In this document: in pieces, positions 29,945-38,052 of the stretch | How positions within the stretch are numbered: the first letter of the stretch is position 1 | How the letters are laid out: the number at the start of each line of letters is the position of its first letter | Assembly: GCF_030695035.1 (NCBI RefSeq) | Contig: NZ_JAUYTT010000012.1 | Location: 62,001-126,000, forward strand | DNA: 64,000 bases | Source of the DNA: Frigidibacter sp. | GTDB taxonomy: Bacteria; Pseudomonadota; Alphaproteobacteria; Rhodobacterales; Rhodobacteraceae | Reading direction: 5' to 3' | The notes under the pieces: generated by a model | Databases searched by the model: none | What the model was told of the DNA's origin: nothing | Seen by the model: only the letters and a program-made list of their open reading frames with translations | Translations under genes and position numbers: made by a program

Positions 29945-31016
29945 CCAGCAGCTCCTCTTCGCATTGCACATCGGCCGAGGCATCGTCGGGCTCGGTATCC
30001 TCGCGCGCCTGCCGTTCGGCGCGGGTTTCAGGCGGGTCCACGGGCGCAGCTTCGGCCGGGGCGCCGAAGATCCTCTGCTGATCGGCAAAGAAGCTGTCCA
30101 TGACGAAGCCCACGCCCTCGGGCAGGACCGACCGCAGGTTGCCGGCATAGAACATGCCGCGGAACGGGGTGCCGGTGATGATCTCATAGGACGGGAAGTA
30201 ATCGGTGCCGGGGTCTTCCTCGGCGAGGGTGCCGGCCACGGCGCGCAGCACCGATTTGGAATAACTGGTCGCGTTCAGCACATGAGCGCCGCTGGCGGTG
30301 GCGGTCAGCGGCACGGGGGAGACGGTCAGCAGCACCCGCAGTTTGGGGTTCTGGGCCCGCAGCACCGCCAGCGCTTCGCGCATCCGGGCAAGGACTGCGT
30401 CATAGTCCTGATTGACGAAGCGGTGAAAGCGCGGGCGGAACTTGCCGGCGACGGTGCCCGGGCAGAGCGCATATTCGACGCCGCTGCGCGAATGCTGCCA
30501 GCTTTCGGTCAGGCCGAGGGTGAAGACGAACACATCCGCCTGCGTCACCGCGCGGCGGATCGCGGCAAGGGTCGCTGTGCGTGAGGCCAGCGCCTCGGTA
30601 GCGCTGACAAAGCCGCCAGGCTCCACCGCCGGGCGGAACGGGTCGAAGAAACGGCCGTCCTTTTCCCACATGTCCTCGGGGGGCGGCGTCTCGCCAAAGG
30701 CCCAGTCCAGCCACTGGGCCAGCATGTTGGCGGTGTAGATATTACCGGTGCGAAAGCTGAAAGTGCCATAGTGGAACTGGCCCCGCACCGCCTCCGGCAG
30801 CCGCTCCGGCGCAGGTTCGGCGTCCAGCCAGCGATAGCCGCGCGCGGCGAGCGCCCGGCCGATATGCTGGGCGAAGCACGAGCCCGCGGTGACGATGCGG
30901 TCGCGCCGGGCGATGCGGAACTTGGGCGTCCACAGCTGCTCGATCTGCAACGGCGCGCGGTCGGCCACGGCGGGGCGCCAGAAGCTGCTTGGCGGCAGGT
31001 CGTCATAGGGGGTCAT
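29928..31016 (-). CDS. GSCFA-domain protein
   Basis: 362 residues. RIVTAGSCFAQHIGRALAARGYRW at about 39-62 contains the GSCFA motif that names this family; FVFTLGLTESWQHS and TVSPVPLTATASG are further typical stretches. GSCFA proteins are thought to be SGNH-related hydrolases or acyltransferases working on glycans. The C-terminal 40 residues (PPETRAERQAREDTEPDDASAD) are charged and probably disordered. It overlaps the upstream hydrolase-like gene by 4 bases and the downstream SGNH gene by 17, indicating co-translation. Confidence 0.85.
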   Translation of the reverse strand: MTPYDDLPPSSFWRPAVADRAPLQIEQLWTPKFRIARRDRIVTAGSCFAQHIGRALAARGYRWLDAEPAPERLPEAVRGQFHYGTFSFRTGNIYTANMLAQWLDWAFGETPPPEDMWEKDGRFFDPFRPAVEPGGFVSATEALASRTATLAAIRRAVTQADVFVFTLGLTESWQHSRSGVEYALCPGTVAGKFRPRFHRFVNQDYDAVLARMREALAVLRAQNPKLRVLLTVSPVPLTATASGAHVLNATSYSKSVLRAVAGTLAEEDPGTDYFPSYEIITGTPFRGMFYAGNLRSVLPEGVGFVMDSFFADQQRIFGAPAEAAPVDPPETRAERQAREDTEPDDASADVQCEEELLGAFAK

Positions 31017-31966
31017 TGCGCCCTCCCCTCCGCCAGATGAGGATGTTCTTCAAGCACCTTGCGGCGCGCGGTGCGGGCGAAGAGGTAATCGCCATCGGCC
31101 AGCATGTAGTCGCAGGCGCGCAGCAGCAGGCGCGGGTGGTTCCGCTGCGCCAGCGTCTCGATGAAGTTCCGCCGCCAGGTGCGCAGGCCCTTGCGCCGGC
31201 GCAGGTTGCGCCAGAATTCGGCGCCGACATCGCCGGTCTCGGCGAATTCGCGTAGCATCTGCGGCAGTGCGTCGGATTTCACCACGGTGCGGATCGCCTG
31301 ATGGCTGGAATGGCCAAGGCGCAGGAACCGCACCCCCGGCCCGCGCAGGCGGGCGGCGTGCAGGCGATCTTCCGGCACGAAGGGGTCGTAGAGGATGACC
31401 GCGTTCTGCACATAAGGGATGGCGGCGGCGGCATCGAGGAAGGGCTGGTCGGTCCAGTTCATCCGGGTGACGGGGTGGCTGAAGCGCCGCTCGAACGGGC
31501 AGATGTCCCGGCTCATCGTCGATTGCGGGCTGAAGGCCAGCACCTGCGCGCCGGGGATCAGCGGCGCAAAGTTCAGCGCGGCGAACCCGCCCATCGAGGC
31601 GCCAACCAGCACCACCTTGTCGAACTGCGCGAAGAAGCTGCGCTGTTGCAGGCCGCGGATCAGGGCGGGGGCGGTCTTTTGCCGGAACCAGTCCTTGCGG
31701 AAGCTTTGCACCCCCAGCAGCGAATAGCCAAGGCTCGCCACCCGCGCCTGCATCCACGGCTGGCGCGGATAGGGCGTGTCGAGCGTGGCGAGATTGTCGA
31801 AGGTGACGAACAGCACGCGGTTACGGCGTTCGAACCACAGGTTGCCCTCGGCCCCCTCCAGCAGGAAGGTGTCGAGGCCCGGCGCAGCATCCAGGGTGGC
31901 GACCGGCGGCATCGCCAGCGTGGCGTGCCCGTCATCCTCGTCTGTTTCTGCCGGCTCTGCCATCAT
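31013..31966 (-). CDS. Alpha/beta-hydrolase-like protein, intact nucleophile elbow
   Basis: 317 residues (316 if the second ATG is used). After an acidic N terminus, VVLVGASMGGFAALNFA forms a G-x-S-x-G nucleophile elbow; ILYDPFVPEDRL offers an Asp and LGHSSHQA a His in the right order for a hydrolase triad. The C-terminal third is basic and helical. It is homologous along its length to the protein at 40918-41862, which has lost the Ser and His. No signal peptide is seen. Substrate unknown; its place between GSCFA and a glycosyltransferase suggests glycan or glycolipid work. Confidence 0.75.
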   Translation of the reverse strand: MMAEPAETDEDDGHATLAMPPVATLDAAPGLDTFLLEGAEGNLWFERRNRVLFVTFDNLATLDTPYPRQPWMQARVASLGYSLLGVQSFRKDWFRQKTAPALIRGLQQRSFFAQFDKVVLVGASMGGFAALNFAPLIPGAQVLAFSPQSTMSRDICPFERRFSHPVTRMNWTDQPFLDAAAAIPYVQNAVILYDPFVPEDRLHAARLRGPGVRFLRLGHSSHQAIRTVVKSDALPQMLREFAETGDVGAEFWRNLRRRKGLRTWRRNFIETLAQRNHPRLLLRACDYMLADGDYLFARTARRKVLEEHPHLAEGRAQ

Positions 31967-31970
31967 CCCC

Positions 31971-32861
31971 TCAGAACAGCGCTGCGAACCGTTCGGGCAG
32001 GCGGTAGACTTCGGAACTGCGCCCGCCGCCCATCATCCAGAAGGCGCCGTCATTCTTGGGGTGGCGGCCCTCGACCATCTCTTTCCGGAACTCGGGGAAG
32101 TCCACGGTTTCGGCGACCGGATCCTTCTTGGACAGGGCAAGGTAGCTGTCCCAGGCGGTGTCCCAGCCGGTCACCTTGCGGTCCACCTCGGCCAGATCGC
32201 CGCTCTGGATATGGCGCTGCTCTTTCCGCACCGCGAGGCGGTCATGGGTCATCTGGTAATCCACGAAGCGCAGGTGGAAGAGGTAGAGGTCGGGGTCCAG
32301 ATACCCTTCTTTTTCCGAGGCGAAATGCCCGCCGGGGCCGAAGGTGATCTTGTTGCGGGTGATGCAGGGCTTGGCGTAATTGGCGTTCAGCCGGAAGATG
32401 CGGCGCACGTCGAGGATGTTGCGGCCCTCCAGCGCGTCCGGCTCCAGCGCGGGGTTATGCACCAGCTCGATGGCGAAGGGGGTGATGACGCGCGGCGCCT
32501 TGGTCTCGCCAAAGCGCATCAGGTAGTCCGGCAGGCTGTCGCACACCGCCGGGTCCACCGCCACGATCTCATCGACATCGCCGCACAGCACCCAGTTGTA
32601 ATAGCGGGTGAAGCCCGAGGTGAACAGCGACAGCATCTGCCAGCGCCGCTGGTTGAAGCTGTAGCGCGTGGCGTCATAGGGCAGGTTGATGACGTTGCAG
32701 CCCTCGGCGATGCGGCGGTGTTCGGGGTCGTTGCCATGGCTGAGCACAAAGAGGTTCTCGCGCCCCAGATGCCGGCCGTAATATTCGACCCAGCGTTCGA
32801 GGTAGAAGTAATCCCCGCGCAACATCGTCATCGCGGCCACTTTGGCCTTGGTGTTGTCCAT
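31971..32861 (-). CDS. Glycosyltransferase family 2-like protein (PF13704-like), paralogue 2
   Basis: 296 residues from MDNTKAKVAAMTMLRGDYFY. Motifs parallel the 25302-26219 product: LFVLSHGNDPEHRRIAEG, NVINLPYDATR, VLCGDVDEIVAVDP (metal site) and the tail GGGRSSEVYRLPERF. The start was placed here because the homology begins here and GGCGGGGACGGG precedes it; 28 more codons are open upstream. It is followed after 4 bases by the hydrolase-like gene, so it is in the same transcript. Confidence 0.85.
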   Translation of the reverse strand: MDNTKAKVAAMTMLRGDYFYLERWVEYYGRHLGRENLFVLSHGNDPEHRRIAEGCNVINLPYDATRYSFNQRRWQMLSLFTSGFTRYYNWVLCGDVDEIVAVDPAVCDSLPDYLMRFGETKAPRVITPFAIELVHNPALEPDALEGRNILDVRRIFRLNANYAKPCITRNKITFGPGGHFASEKEGYLDPDLYLFHLRFVDYQMTHDRLAVRKEQRHIQSGDLAEVDRKVTGWDTAWDSYLALSKKDPVAETVDFPEFRKEMVEGRHPKNDGAFWMMGGGRSSEVYRLPERFAALF

Positions 32862-32971
32862 GCCCGTCCCCGCCGTCTTTTGTTGTTCGAAACTATAGGG
32901 GCCAGTGCCTTGAAAAGCAAAGAGCCCTTGGGGCGTTTCGTTCAAAATGGGTGCAGTGTGGCCCGAGGGAT

Positions 32972-34939
32972 TCAGACGCCCCCTGCCCGCGCGAAACCGC
33001 GGGCGACCGAGGGTTCGAAGCCGAGGGCCGGGGCGTAGCCGCGCTGCGCCAGCACCTCCTCGGCGGCAGCGAGGGCGGGGAAGCCATGCTCCAGCAACCG
33101 GCCGGTGATGAGGATGACGGCGGGCAGCGGGTCCAGCGCCGCCACGAGGGCGGTGAGCGGGTCACCGGCGAGGCGCGGGTCGGAGAGCATGAGGATGTCG
33201 GGGCGGTAGCTTGCCACCAGCAGGGCGGCGGCAGGCACAAGGTCGGAGTCTGGAAGCATGTCCTCGCACAGCACGAAATCCGCGCGCCCCGCCAGACCAT
33301 TGCGGGCGATCACCCGGGCAAGCGTGGCGCGCAGGCCCGGGTCATCCTCGACCAGCGTGATCTGCAACCCGCCCCGCGCCCGGGCCAGTTGCGCGGGCAG
33401 GAAGCCGCAGCCGGCGCCCACGTCCAAGAGCCGGCCCTGCGGCGGCAGCAAACCCGGCAGGCGGCGCGCCAGCGCGCGCTCGAAGCGCCCTGCCCCGATC
33501 AGCGTCAGCGCCTGCGGGGTGAAGATGCGCGGGTCGGCCGGCAGCTCGACCATGTGGTTCGCGGTCCACTCCAGCGCCACATCCTCGGCAGCCTCCAGCG
33601 GCCCCGGCAGGTAGAGCCCGCCCGGCATCACGTCGGTGGGTTCCTTGGGTTCAGCCTTGCGGTCATCCTTCGCCTTGGCATTGCGGCGCTTTTCCACGTC
33701 CGACATCAGCGCCGCGATCTTCTCCTTGTCGCGGGGTTGCGGCGGCTTGGCGGTGATCTGGCTGATCGGGATTTTCGAGGCCACTTCCAGCCCGGCGCGC
33801 AGGTTGGTATAGGCCTCGGTCTGGCGGATCTCGGCCAGCCGCGCCTCCACCCGCTCCAGCGCGGCGAAGTGCAGGCGGTTCAGCACCGGGTCGGTCAGAA
33901 GCTGATCCATGATCGTATTGCGCCGTTCGGTGTAGCGCAGCATCGTGACATCACGCACTTCGTTGCGGTCCTGAAGCGCCCAATAGTCGGGATTGTACTT
34001 GTCGGCCTTGTTGTTGACGTTGCCGCGCAGCCGGCGGATCGCGTAGCTTTCCACCGATTTCACCGCGTAATGGTTCAGCTGCACCCAGTCATAGCCCACG
34101 GTGCGGGTGATCGACCGCCAGCCGCGGAACTTGAAGTAGTCGTCCATCACCTTGCCGGATCCGGTCAGCCATTTCACATGGTCCGGGAAGGCGGTGTCGA
34201 TGACCTTGTTCTTCAGCTTGGGGCGGTGGATGCCCAGCTTCCAGTAATCGGCATCGAACTTGAACAGGGTTTTCACGCCCCAGCCCTTGTTCCAGGTGGT
34301 GGGGGCGGCCATCAGGTATTGCTCGGACACCGGGGCGCGCGACCAGTCGATCACCCCGCCCGAGCCGAAGATACGCCAGGTGATGACGATGCCGTTCGCC
34401 TCTTGCTCCGCCACCGCGGCGATCAGATCGTCGAGCGTGCCGTCGCCGTGACGGATCGACAGGAACTCGTCGGCATCGAACACCATCAGCCAGTCGGCGG
34501 CCTGCACCACCGGGTCTTCCTGCGCGTAGTTCAGCGCCGAGGGCTGCGGGCGCAGACCTTCGGGGATCACGTTGCGGCGGTGATGGGCGAGGCCAAGCTC
34601 CTCCAGCCGGATCAGCATGTCATCGGTGCCGTCGGAACAGTCGTTGGTATAGACGAGGATATCGGTGAAGCCGACCGCCAGATGGTGCGCGATCCATTCG
34701 AGGACGAAGGGGCCTTCGTCCTTCATCATCGACACGGCAGTGACCTGCCCATGCGGGCTGACATGCTTCTTCAGCGGGAAATCCACGGTAGCGTAGATGT
34801 CCGAGGCGCCGGTGAAGCGCTCGGGCTTGCGCGAGCGGGGGATGGGCTTCAGCGCGCCCTCGGGGCGCTTCGGGGCCTCGCCCTCGCCCTCGTCCCCATC
34901 TTCGTTCTCGTCCAGATCGTCCTCGAAATCCTCGGCCAT
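32972..34939 (-). CDS. Two-domain protein: glycosyltransferase (PF13704-like) plus methyltransferase-like domain
   Basis: 655 residues. The N terminus is strongly acidic (1-22). The glycosyltransferase domain (about 62-350) has VSMMKDEGPFVLEWIAHH, YTNDCSDGTDDML and the metal motif FDADEFLSIRHGD (Asp155-Glu158). A charged linker (400-435) precedes a Rossmann domain with RLLDVGAGCGFLPAQLA (503-519), a class I methyltransferase motif I, then VEDDPGLRATLARVIARNGL. This is the same two-part plan as 26388-28241 but with a different methyltransferase-like half. It starts 3 bases after the sulfatase-RTX stop. Confidence 0.83.
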   Translation of the reverse strand: MAEDFEDDLDENEDGDEGEGEAPKRPEGALKPIPRSRKPERFTGASDIYATVDFPLKKHVSPHGQVTAVSMMKDEGPFVLEWIAHHLAVGFTDILVYTNDCSDGTDDMLIRLEELGLAHHRRNVIPEGLRPQPSALNYAQEDPVVQAADWLMVFDADEFLSIRHGDGTLDDLIAAVAEQEANGIVITWRIFGSGGVIDWSRAPVSEQYLMAAPTTWNKGWGVKTLFKFDADYWKLGIHRPKLKNKVIDTAFPDHVKWLTGSGKVMDDYFKFRGWRSITRTVGYDWVQLNHYAVKSVESYAIRRLRGNVNNKADKYNPDYWALQDRNEVRDVTMLRYTERRNTIMDQLLTDPVLNRLHFAALERVEARLAEIRQTEAYTNLRAGLEVASKIPISQITAKPPQPRDKEKIAALMSDVEKRRNAKAKDDRKAEPKEPTDVMPGGLYLPGPLEAAEDVALEWTANHMVELPADPRIFTPQALTLIGAGRFERALARRLPGLLPPQGRLLDVGAGCGFLPAQLARARGGLQITLVEDDPGLRATLARVIARNGLAGRADFVLCEDMLPDSDLVPAAALLVASYRPDILMLSDPRLAGDPLTALVAALDPLPAVILITGRLLEHGFPALAAAEEVLAQRGYAPALGFEPSVARGFARAGGV

Positions 34940-34942
34940 CGG

Positions 34943-37300
34943 TCAGCCTTTCTTGCGGCGGCGTTTGCCGCTGTCGGGGGCGGGGGCGCTCGGCGGCACG
35001 ATGCGCTCGGCGAGGGCCGCGGGGGTGAGGTCCTTGCCCATCACCTCCACCACCGACAGGCCCAGTTGCACGCGCACCCCGCCCGACAGCGTCGCCAACC
35101 CCGGCACATCGGGCCAGGTGGACAGGTCGAGCGTGTAGGCCCCGCGCCAGCCGTGGATGCGGGTCACGCCGCCATAGGCGACCTTGAACGTCACCTCGCC
35201 CGGCCCGCAGGTGATGTCATTCTCCCCGGGGCCGACATGGATGGTGTCATTGCCGCCCTGCGAGGTGACAAGGTTGCGCCCCGGCCCGGTATGGATCACC
35301 GAGTTGCCCTTGCCGTCGCGGATCACGTCATTGCCATGGCCGCCATGGATCAGGTTCGACCCCTCCGGCCCGCCGATGATCAGGTCATCGCCGGTGCCGC
35401 CATCCAGCACATCGCGCCCCGATCCGCCGCGCAGGATGTCATTCCCCGCGCCGCCATAGAAGAAATGCCGCACAGATCCGCGGTTCGACACGGCGATGAA
35501 CTCGTCATCCCCTGCCCCGCCATGAAAGGTGCTGCTGGCATATTGCGCGCCGATGAACACATCGTCGCCGCGGCTGCCACGGACCTCGACGCTGACCCGC
35601 TCGGAGGTCTCGAAGTGGATCGGGCTGTCGGGATGGGCGACGATGCGCACGGGCTTGGACACATGCGGGCTGTCCTCGGTGCGGGCCAGCACGGTGGCGA
35701 TGCGGACCTTCTCCACATTGGCCGGCACGCGCAGCACATAGTCGTCGGGGCCGGCCATGTACCACAGCGTATCGGTGCCGCCGTCCTTCTCTTCGCGGAT
35801 GTTCTCGGCATCCTTGCCATAGGCCCAGTAGCTGGTATCGCCGATGCCGCCCGCCATCACCACAGAGCCATCCACCGCCATCATCGCATTGACGCCGCAG
35901 GCCGGGTTCTCCAGCCCCCGCAGGTCCAGCCCCAGCCGCAGCGCGCCGCGGACCAGCTCCTCCCGCATCTCGGGCAGGCGGGCGCGGGCGGGATCTTCGG
36001 TCACGAGGTTCTGGGTCTCGCCCGGGTCGGCGACGACGTCATAGATATGCTCCTCGCCATTGGGGTAGCGGAAGTAGCGCAGATGGGTGAGGCCCTCCAC
36101 CGAAGGGCGCACGGAGAGGGTGCCGAACACCGACGTCACTGGCGAGAGGCTGCGGTCATAGGCCCCGAAGCTGGCGTCGATCAGCGGCAGCAGGCTTTGC
36201 CCCGAGGTCCAGCCCGGGCGCGGCGGCAGGCCCGCGAGGTCCATCACCGTTTTCGGGATATTCCCCAGCGAGACCGGCACATCCACCACCGCCCCGCCCG
36301 GCATCTTCGCGTGCCAGACCCCCAGCGGCACATGGGCGGCGCTGTCCCACTGGCTCATCTTGTGGAAGCTGTCATGGTTGCCAAGGTTGAAGCCATTGTC
36401 CGACAGCAGCAGCACCGTGGTGTTGCCGCCAAAGGGCGAGGCGCGCAGGGCGTCCATGAAGCGGCCGATTTCATGGTCGACATGGCTGATCGCGGCGAAA
36501 TAGGCGCGCACCACCTGTCGCCAGGCCTCGTCCCCGTTCTTTTCCGGCGTCCACGATCCGTTGGCGATATAGGCCGCCTCATAGACCGCCATCCCCGGCT
36601 GCGGGCCGAAATAATCCTCGGGCGCGGCGATCGCCGGCCAGCGGATCGCGGCAGGGTCGTACATCTGGTAGAAGCGGTCGGGGCATTCGAGGTTGTAATG
36701 CGGATGCTTGAAGCCCAGCTGGAAGAGGTGGCGGCGGGCCGGGTCCGCCTCGGCCAGATGGGCAATGGCGTTGGTCGAGACCATGTTGTCGTAGAACACA
36801 TGGTCCTGCGAGCCATCGTCGTCCGGGTGGTTGATGCCGCGGATGCCGGGGCCCTGCGGCAGGTAATCCATCACCTTGGAGCGCTGCGAGTTGTCAACGC
36901 AGCCCTTTTCCACATGGAACAGGATGCGGTGATATTCATAGGGGCTGAGCCGGTAATTGGCATCGACCTTGCCGGTCTGGAAGGTGCGGAACCCGGCGCG
37001 GCGCAGGTCGTATTGCCAGGCCCCGGTCGGCGGATAGACGTCGCGCCAGAAGCGATTGAGATCGACCAGTCCGCTGACGAAGGGCGACAGGCCGGTGGCA
37101 AGCTCCGCCCGGCAGGGCGCGCAGAGCGGCACGGTGGCATAGGCATTGGCAAAGCGCGTGCCCTCGGCCATCAGCCGGTCGATATGCGGGGTCTGGATGG
37201 TCAGGCCGAACGTCTCCCGCCAGGTGACGACGTCGATCATGTCGTCGATCCAGATCAGGCAGATATTGTCGCCTTGGGTGGCCCCGCGGGTGAAGGCCAT
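34943..37300 (-). CDS. Sulfatase fused to RTX calcium-binding repeats
   Basis: 785 residues. The N-terminal sulfatase domain (about 1-490) has LIWIDDM as metal-binding start and PLCAPCRAELATG, where Cys60 of C-x-P-x-R would become formylglycine; GFKHPHYN and LLLSDNGFNLGNHD are further sulfatase motifs. After a beta-rich section, residues about 590-720 carry RTX-type nonapeptides (GGAGDDEF, GGAGNDILRGGSGRDVLDGG, GGTGDDL, GGHGNDV), which bind calcium and usually mark type I secreted proteins. The last 8 residues are basic (GKRRRKKG). No signal peptide. The start at 37300 follows from homology; the frame is open 40 codons further. Confidence 0.88.
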   Translation of the reverse strand: MAFTRGATQGDNICLIWIDDMIDVVTWRETFGLTIQTPHIDRLMAEGTRFANAYATVPLCAPCRAELATGLSPFVSGLVDLNRFWRDVYPPTGAWQYDLRRAGFRTFQTGKVDANYRLSPYEYHRILFHVEKGCVDNSQRSKVMDYLPQGPGIRGINHPDDDGSQDHVFYDNMVSTNAIAHLAEADPARRHLFQLGFKHPHYNLECPDRFYQMYDPAAIRWPAIAAPEDYFGPQPGMAVYEAAYIANGSWTPEKNGDEAWRQVVRAYFAAISHVDHEIGRFMDALRASPFGGNTTVLLLSDNGFNLGNHDSFHKMSQWDSAAHVPLGVWHAKMPGGAVVDVPVSLGNIPKTVMDLAGLPPRPGWTSGQSLLPLIDASFGAYDRSLSPVTSVFGTLSVRPSVEGLTHLRYFRYPNGEEHIYDVVADPGETQNLVTEDPARARLPEMREELVRGALRLGLDLRGLENPACGVNAMMAVDGSVVMAGGIGDTSYWAYGKDAENIREEKDGGTDTLWYMAGPDDYVLRVPANVEKVRIATVLARTEDSPHVSKPVRIVAHPDSPIHFETSERVSVEVRGSRGDDVFIGAQYASSTFHGGAGDDEFIAVSNRGSVRHFFYGGAGNDILRGGSGRDVLDGGTGDDLIIGGPEGSNLIHGGHGNDVIRDGKGNSVIHTGPGRNLVTSQGGNDTIHVGPGENDITCGPGEVTFKVAYGGVTRIHGWRGAYTLDLSTWPDVPGLATLSGGVRVQLGLSVVEVMGKDLTPAALAERIVPPSAPAPDSGKRRRKKG

Positions 37301-37301
37301 C

Positions 37302-38039
37302 TCAGGCCTCCCAGAACAGGTAATCCTCAAGCGCCGCAAGCTGGCCTGCGCCTGCCTGTTCCTTGGGGTCGAGGATATTGACGGGCCAGAAGAAGACCTG
37401 CGCGATATGGCCGTCGCCAAGGGTCTTCAGCAGCCCGTCACGGTGGCTGCGGCAGCCGATGAAAAGGTCGGCGGGGCCGGTGATGGCGGTGTCGGGCGGG
37501 GTGGCCGATTGCGCGACCTCGCCGCCCGCCCGCAGGAAGAAGCGCCCGCGCGAGAAGCCGGCGATGAGCAGGAGGTCGGTGCCGGTCGGCATCGGTAGCG
37601 ACACCTCCCCGGACTCCGACTGGCTCTTGAAGCTCACCTGCCCGGCCTGATGCGACAGGAACAGGTAGTTCTTGGCGCCCTGCAGGTTCAGCGTCAGCAG
37701 GGTGCGCAGCTCCTCGGCACCCGGGCGGCAGAGCACGGCGAAGGAGAAGTCCGCGGCATCGGTGGCGGCATCGGCGATGCAGAAGCCACAATTGCTGGAG
37801 GGGATCAGGCGCAGGCCCGCCGGGTCCAGCTTGCCATTGCCACGGTTGGGCTGCGCGGGCAGCGCCAGCCCCTGCCCCGCGCGCGGGCGCCATTCGGTGA
37901 TGGCGCCATCCTCCAGCGCGACCCAGTCGGGCGCGGCCTGATACCAGCTGCCCCGGGCGGAGGTAACAGCGGCGGCGAGGGCCGGAGCTTCGGCCCCCAG
38001 CAGCGCGGCTTCGGGCAGGTCGGCGTCGATCATCAGCAT
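37302..38039 (-). CDS. Concanavalin/LamG-like lectin-fold protein
   Basis: 245 residues starting MLMIDADLPEAALLG after GGGGAG; the open frame runs further upstream but overlaps the next gene. The middle and end (SFAVLCRPGAEELRTLLTLN...LFLSHQAGQVSFKSQ...GDGHIAQVFFWPVNIL) have the strand pattern of a LamG/ConA-type jelly roll, often carbohydrate-binding. No signal peptide is visible. Its stop lies just 1 base before the sulfatase-RTX start, so it may be a partner of that protein. The fold call rests on pattern alone. Confidence 0.6.
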   Translation of the reverse strand: MLMIDADLPEAALLGAEAPALAAAVTSARGSWYQAAPDWVALEDGAITEWRPRAGQGLALPAQPNRGNGKLDPAGLRLIPSSNCGFCIADAATDAADFSFAVLCRPGAEELRTLLTLNLQGAKNYLFLSHQAGQVSFKSQSESGEVSLPMPTGTDLLLIAGFSRGRFFLRAGGEVAQSATPPDTAITGPADLFIGCRSHRDGLLKTLGDGHIAQVFFWPVNILDPKEQAGAGQLAALEDYLFWEA

Positions 38040-38052
38040 TCCCGCGCTCCCC

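Noticed and set aside
32951-37381. Plus-strand open frame of 1476 codons opposite the glycosyltransferase and sulfatase genes
   Set aside because: It is antisense to genes with clear motifs; its product is His/Arg/Gln/Gly-rich without motifs, the usual shadow of high-GC coding sequence.
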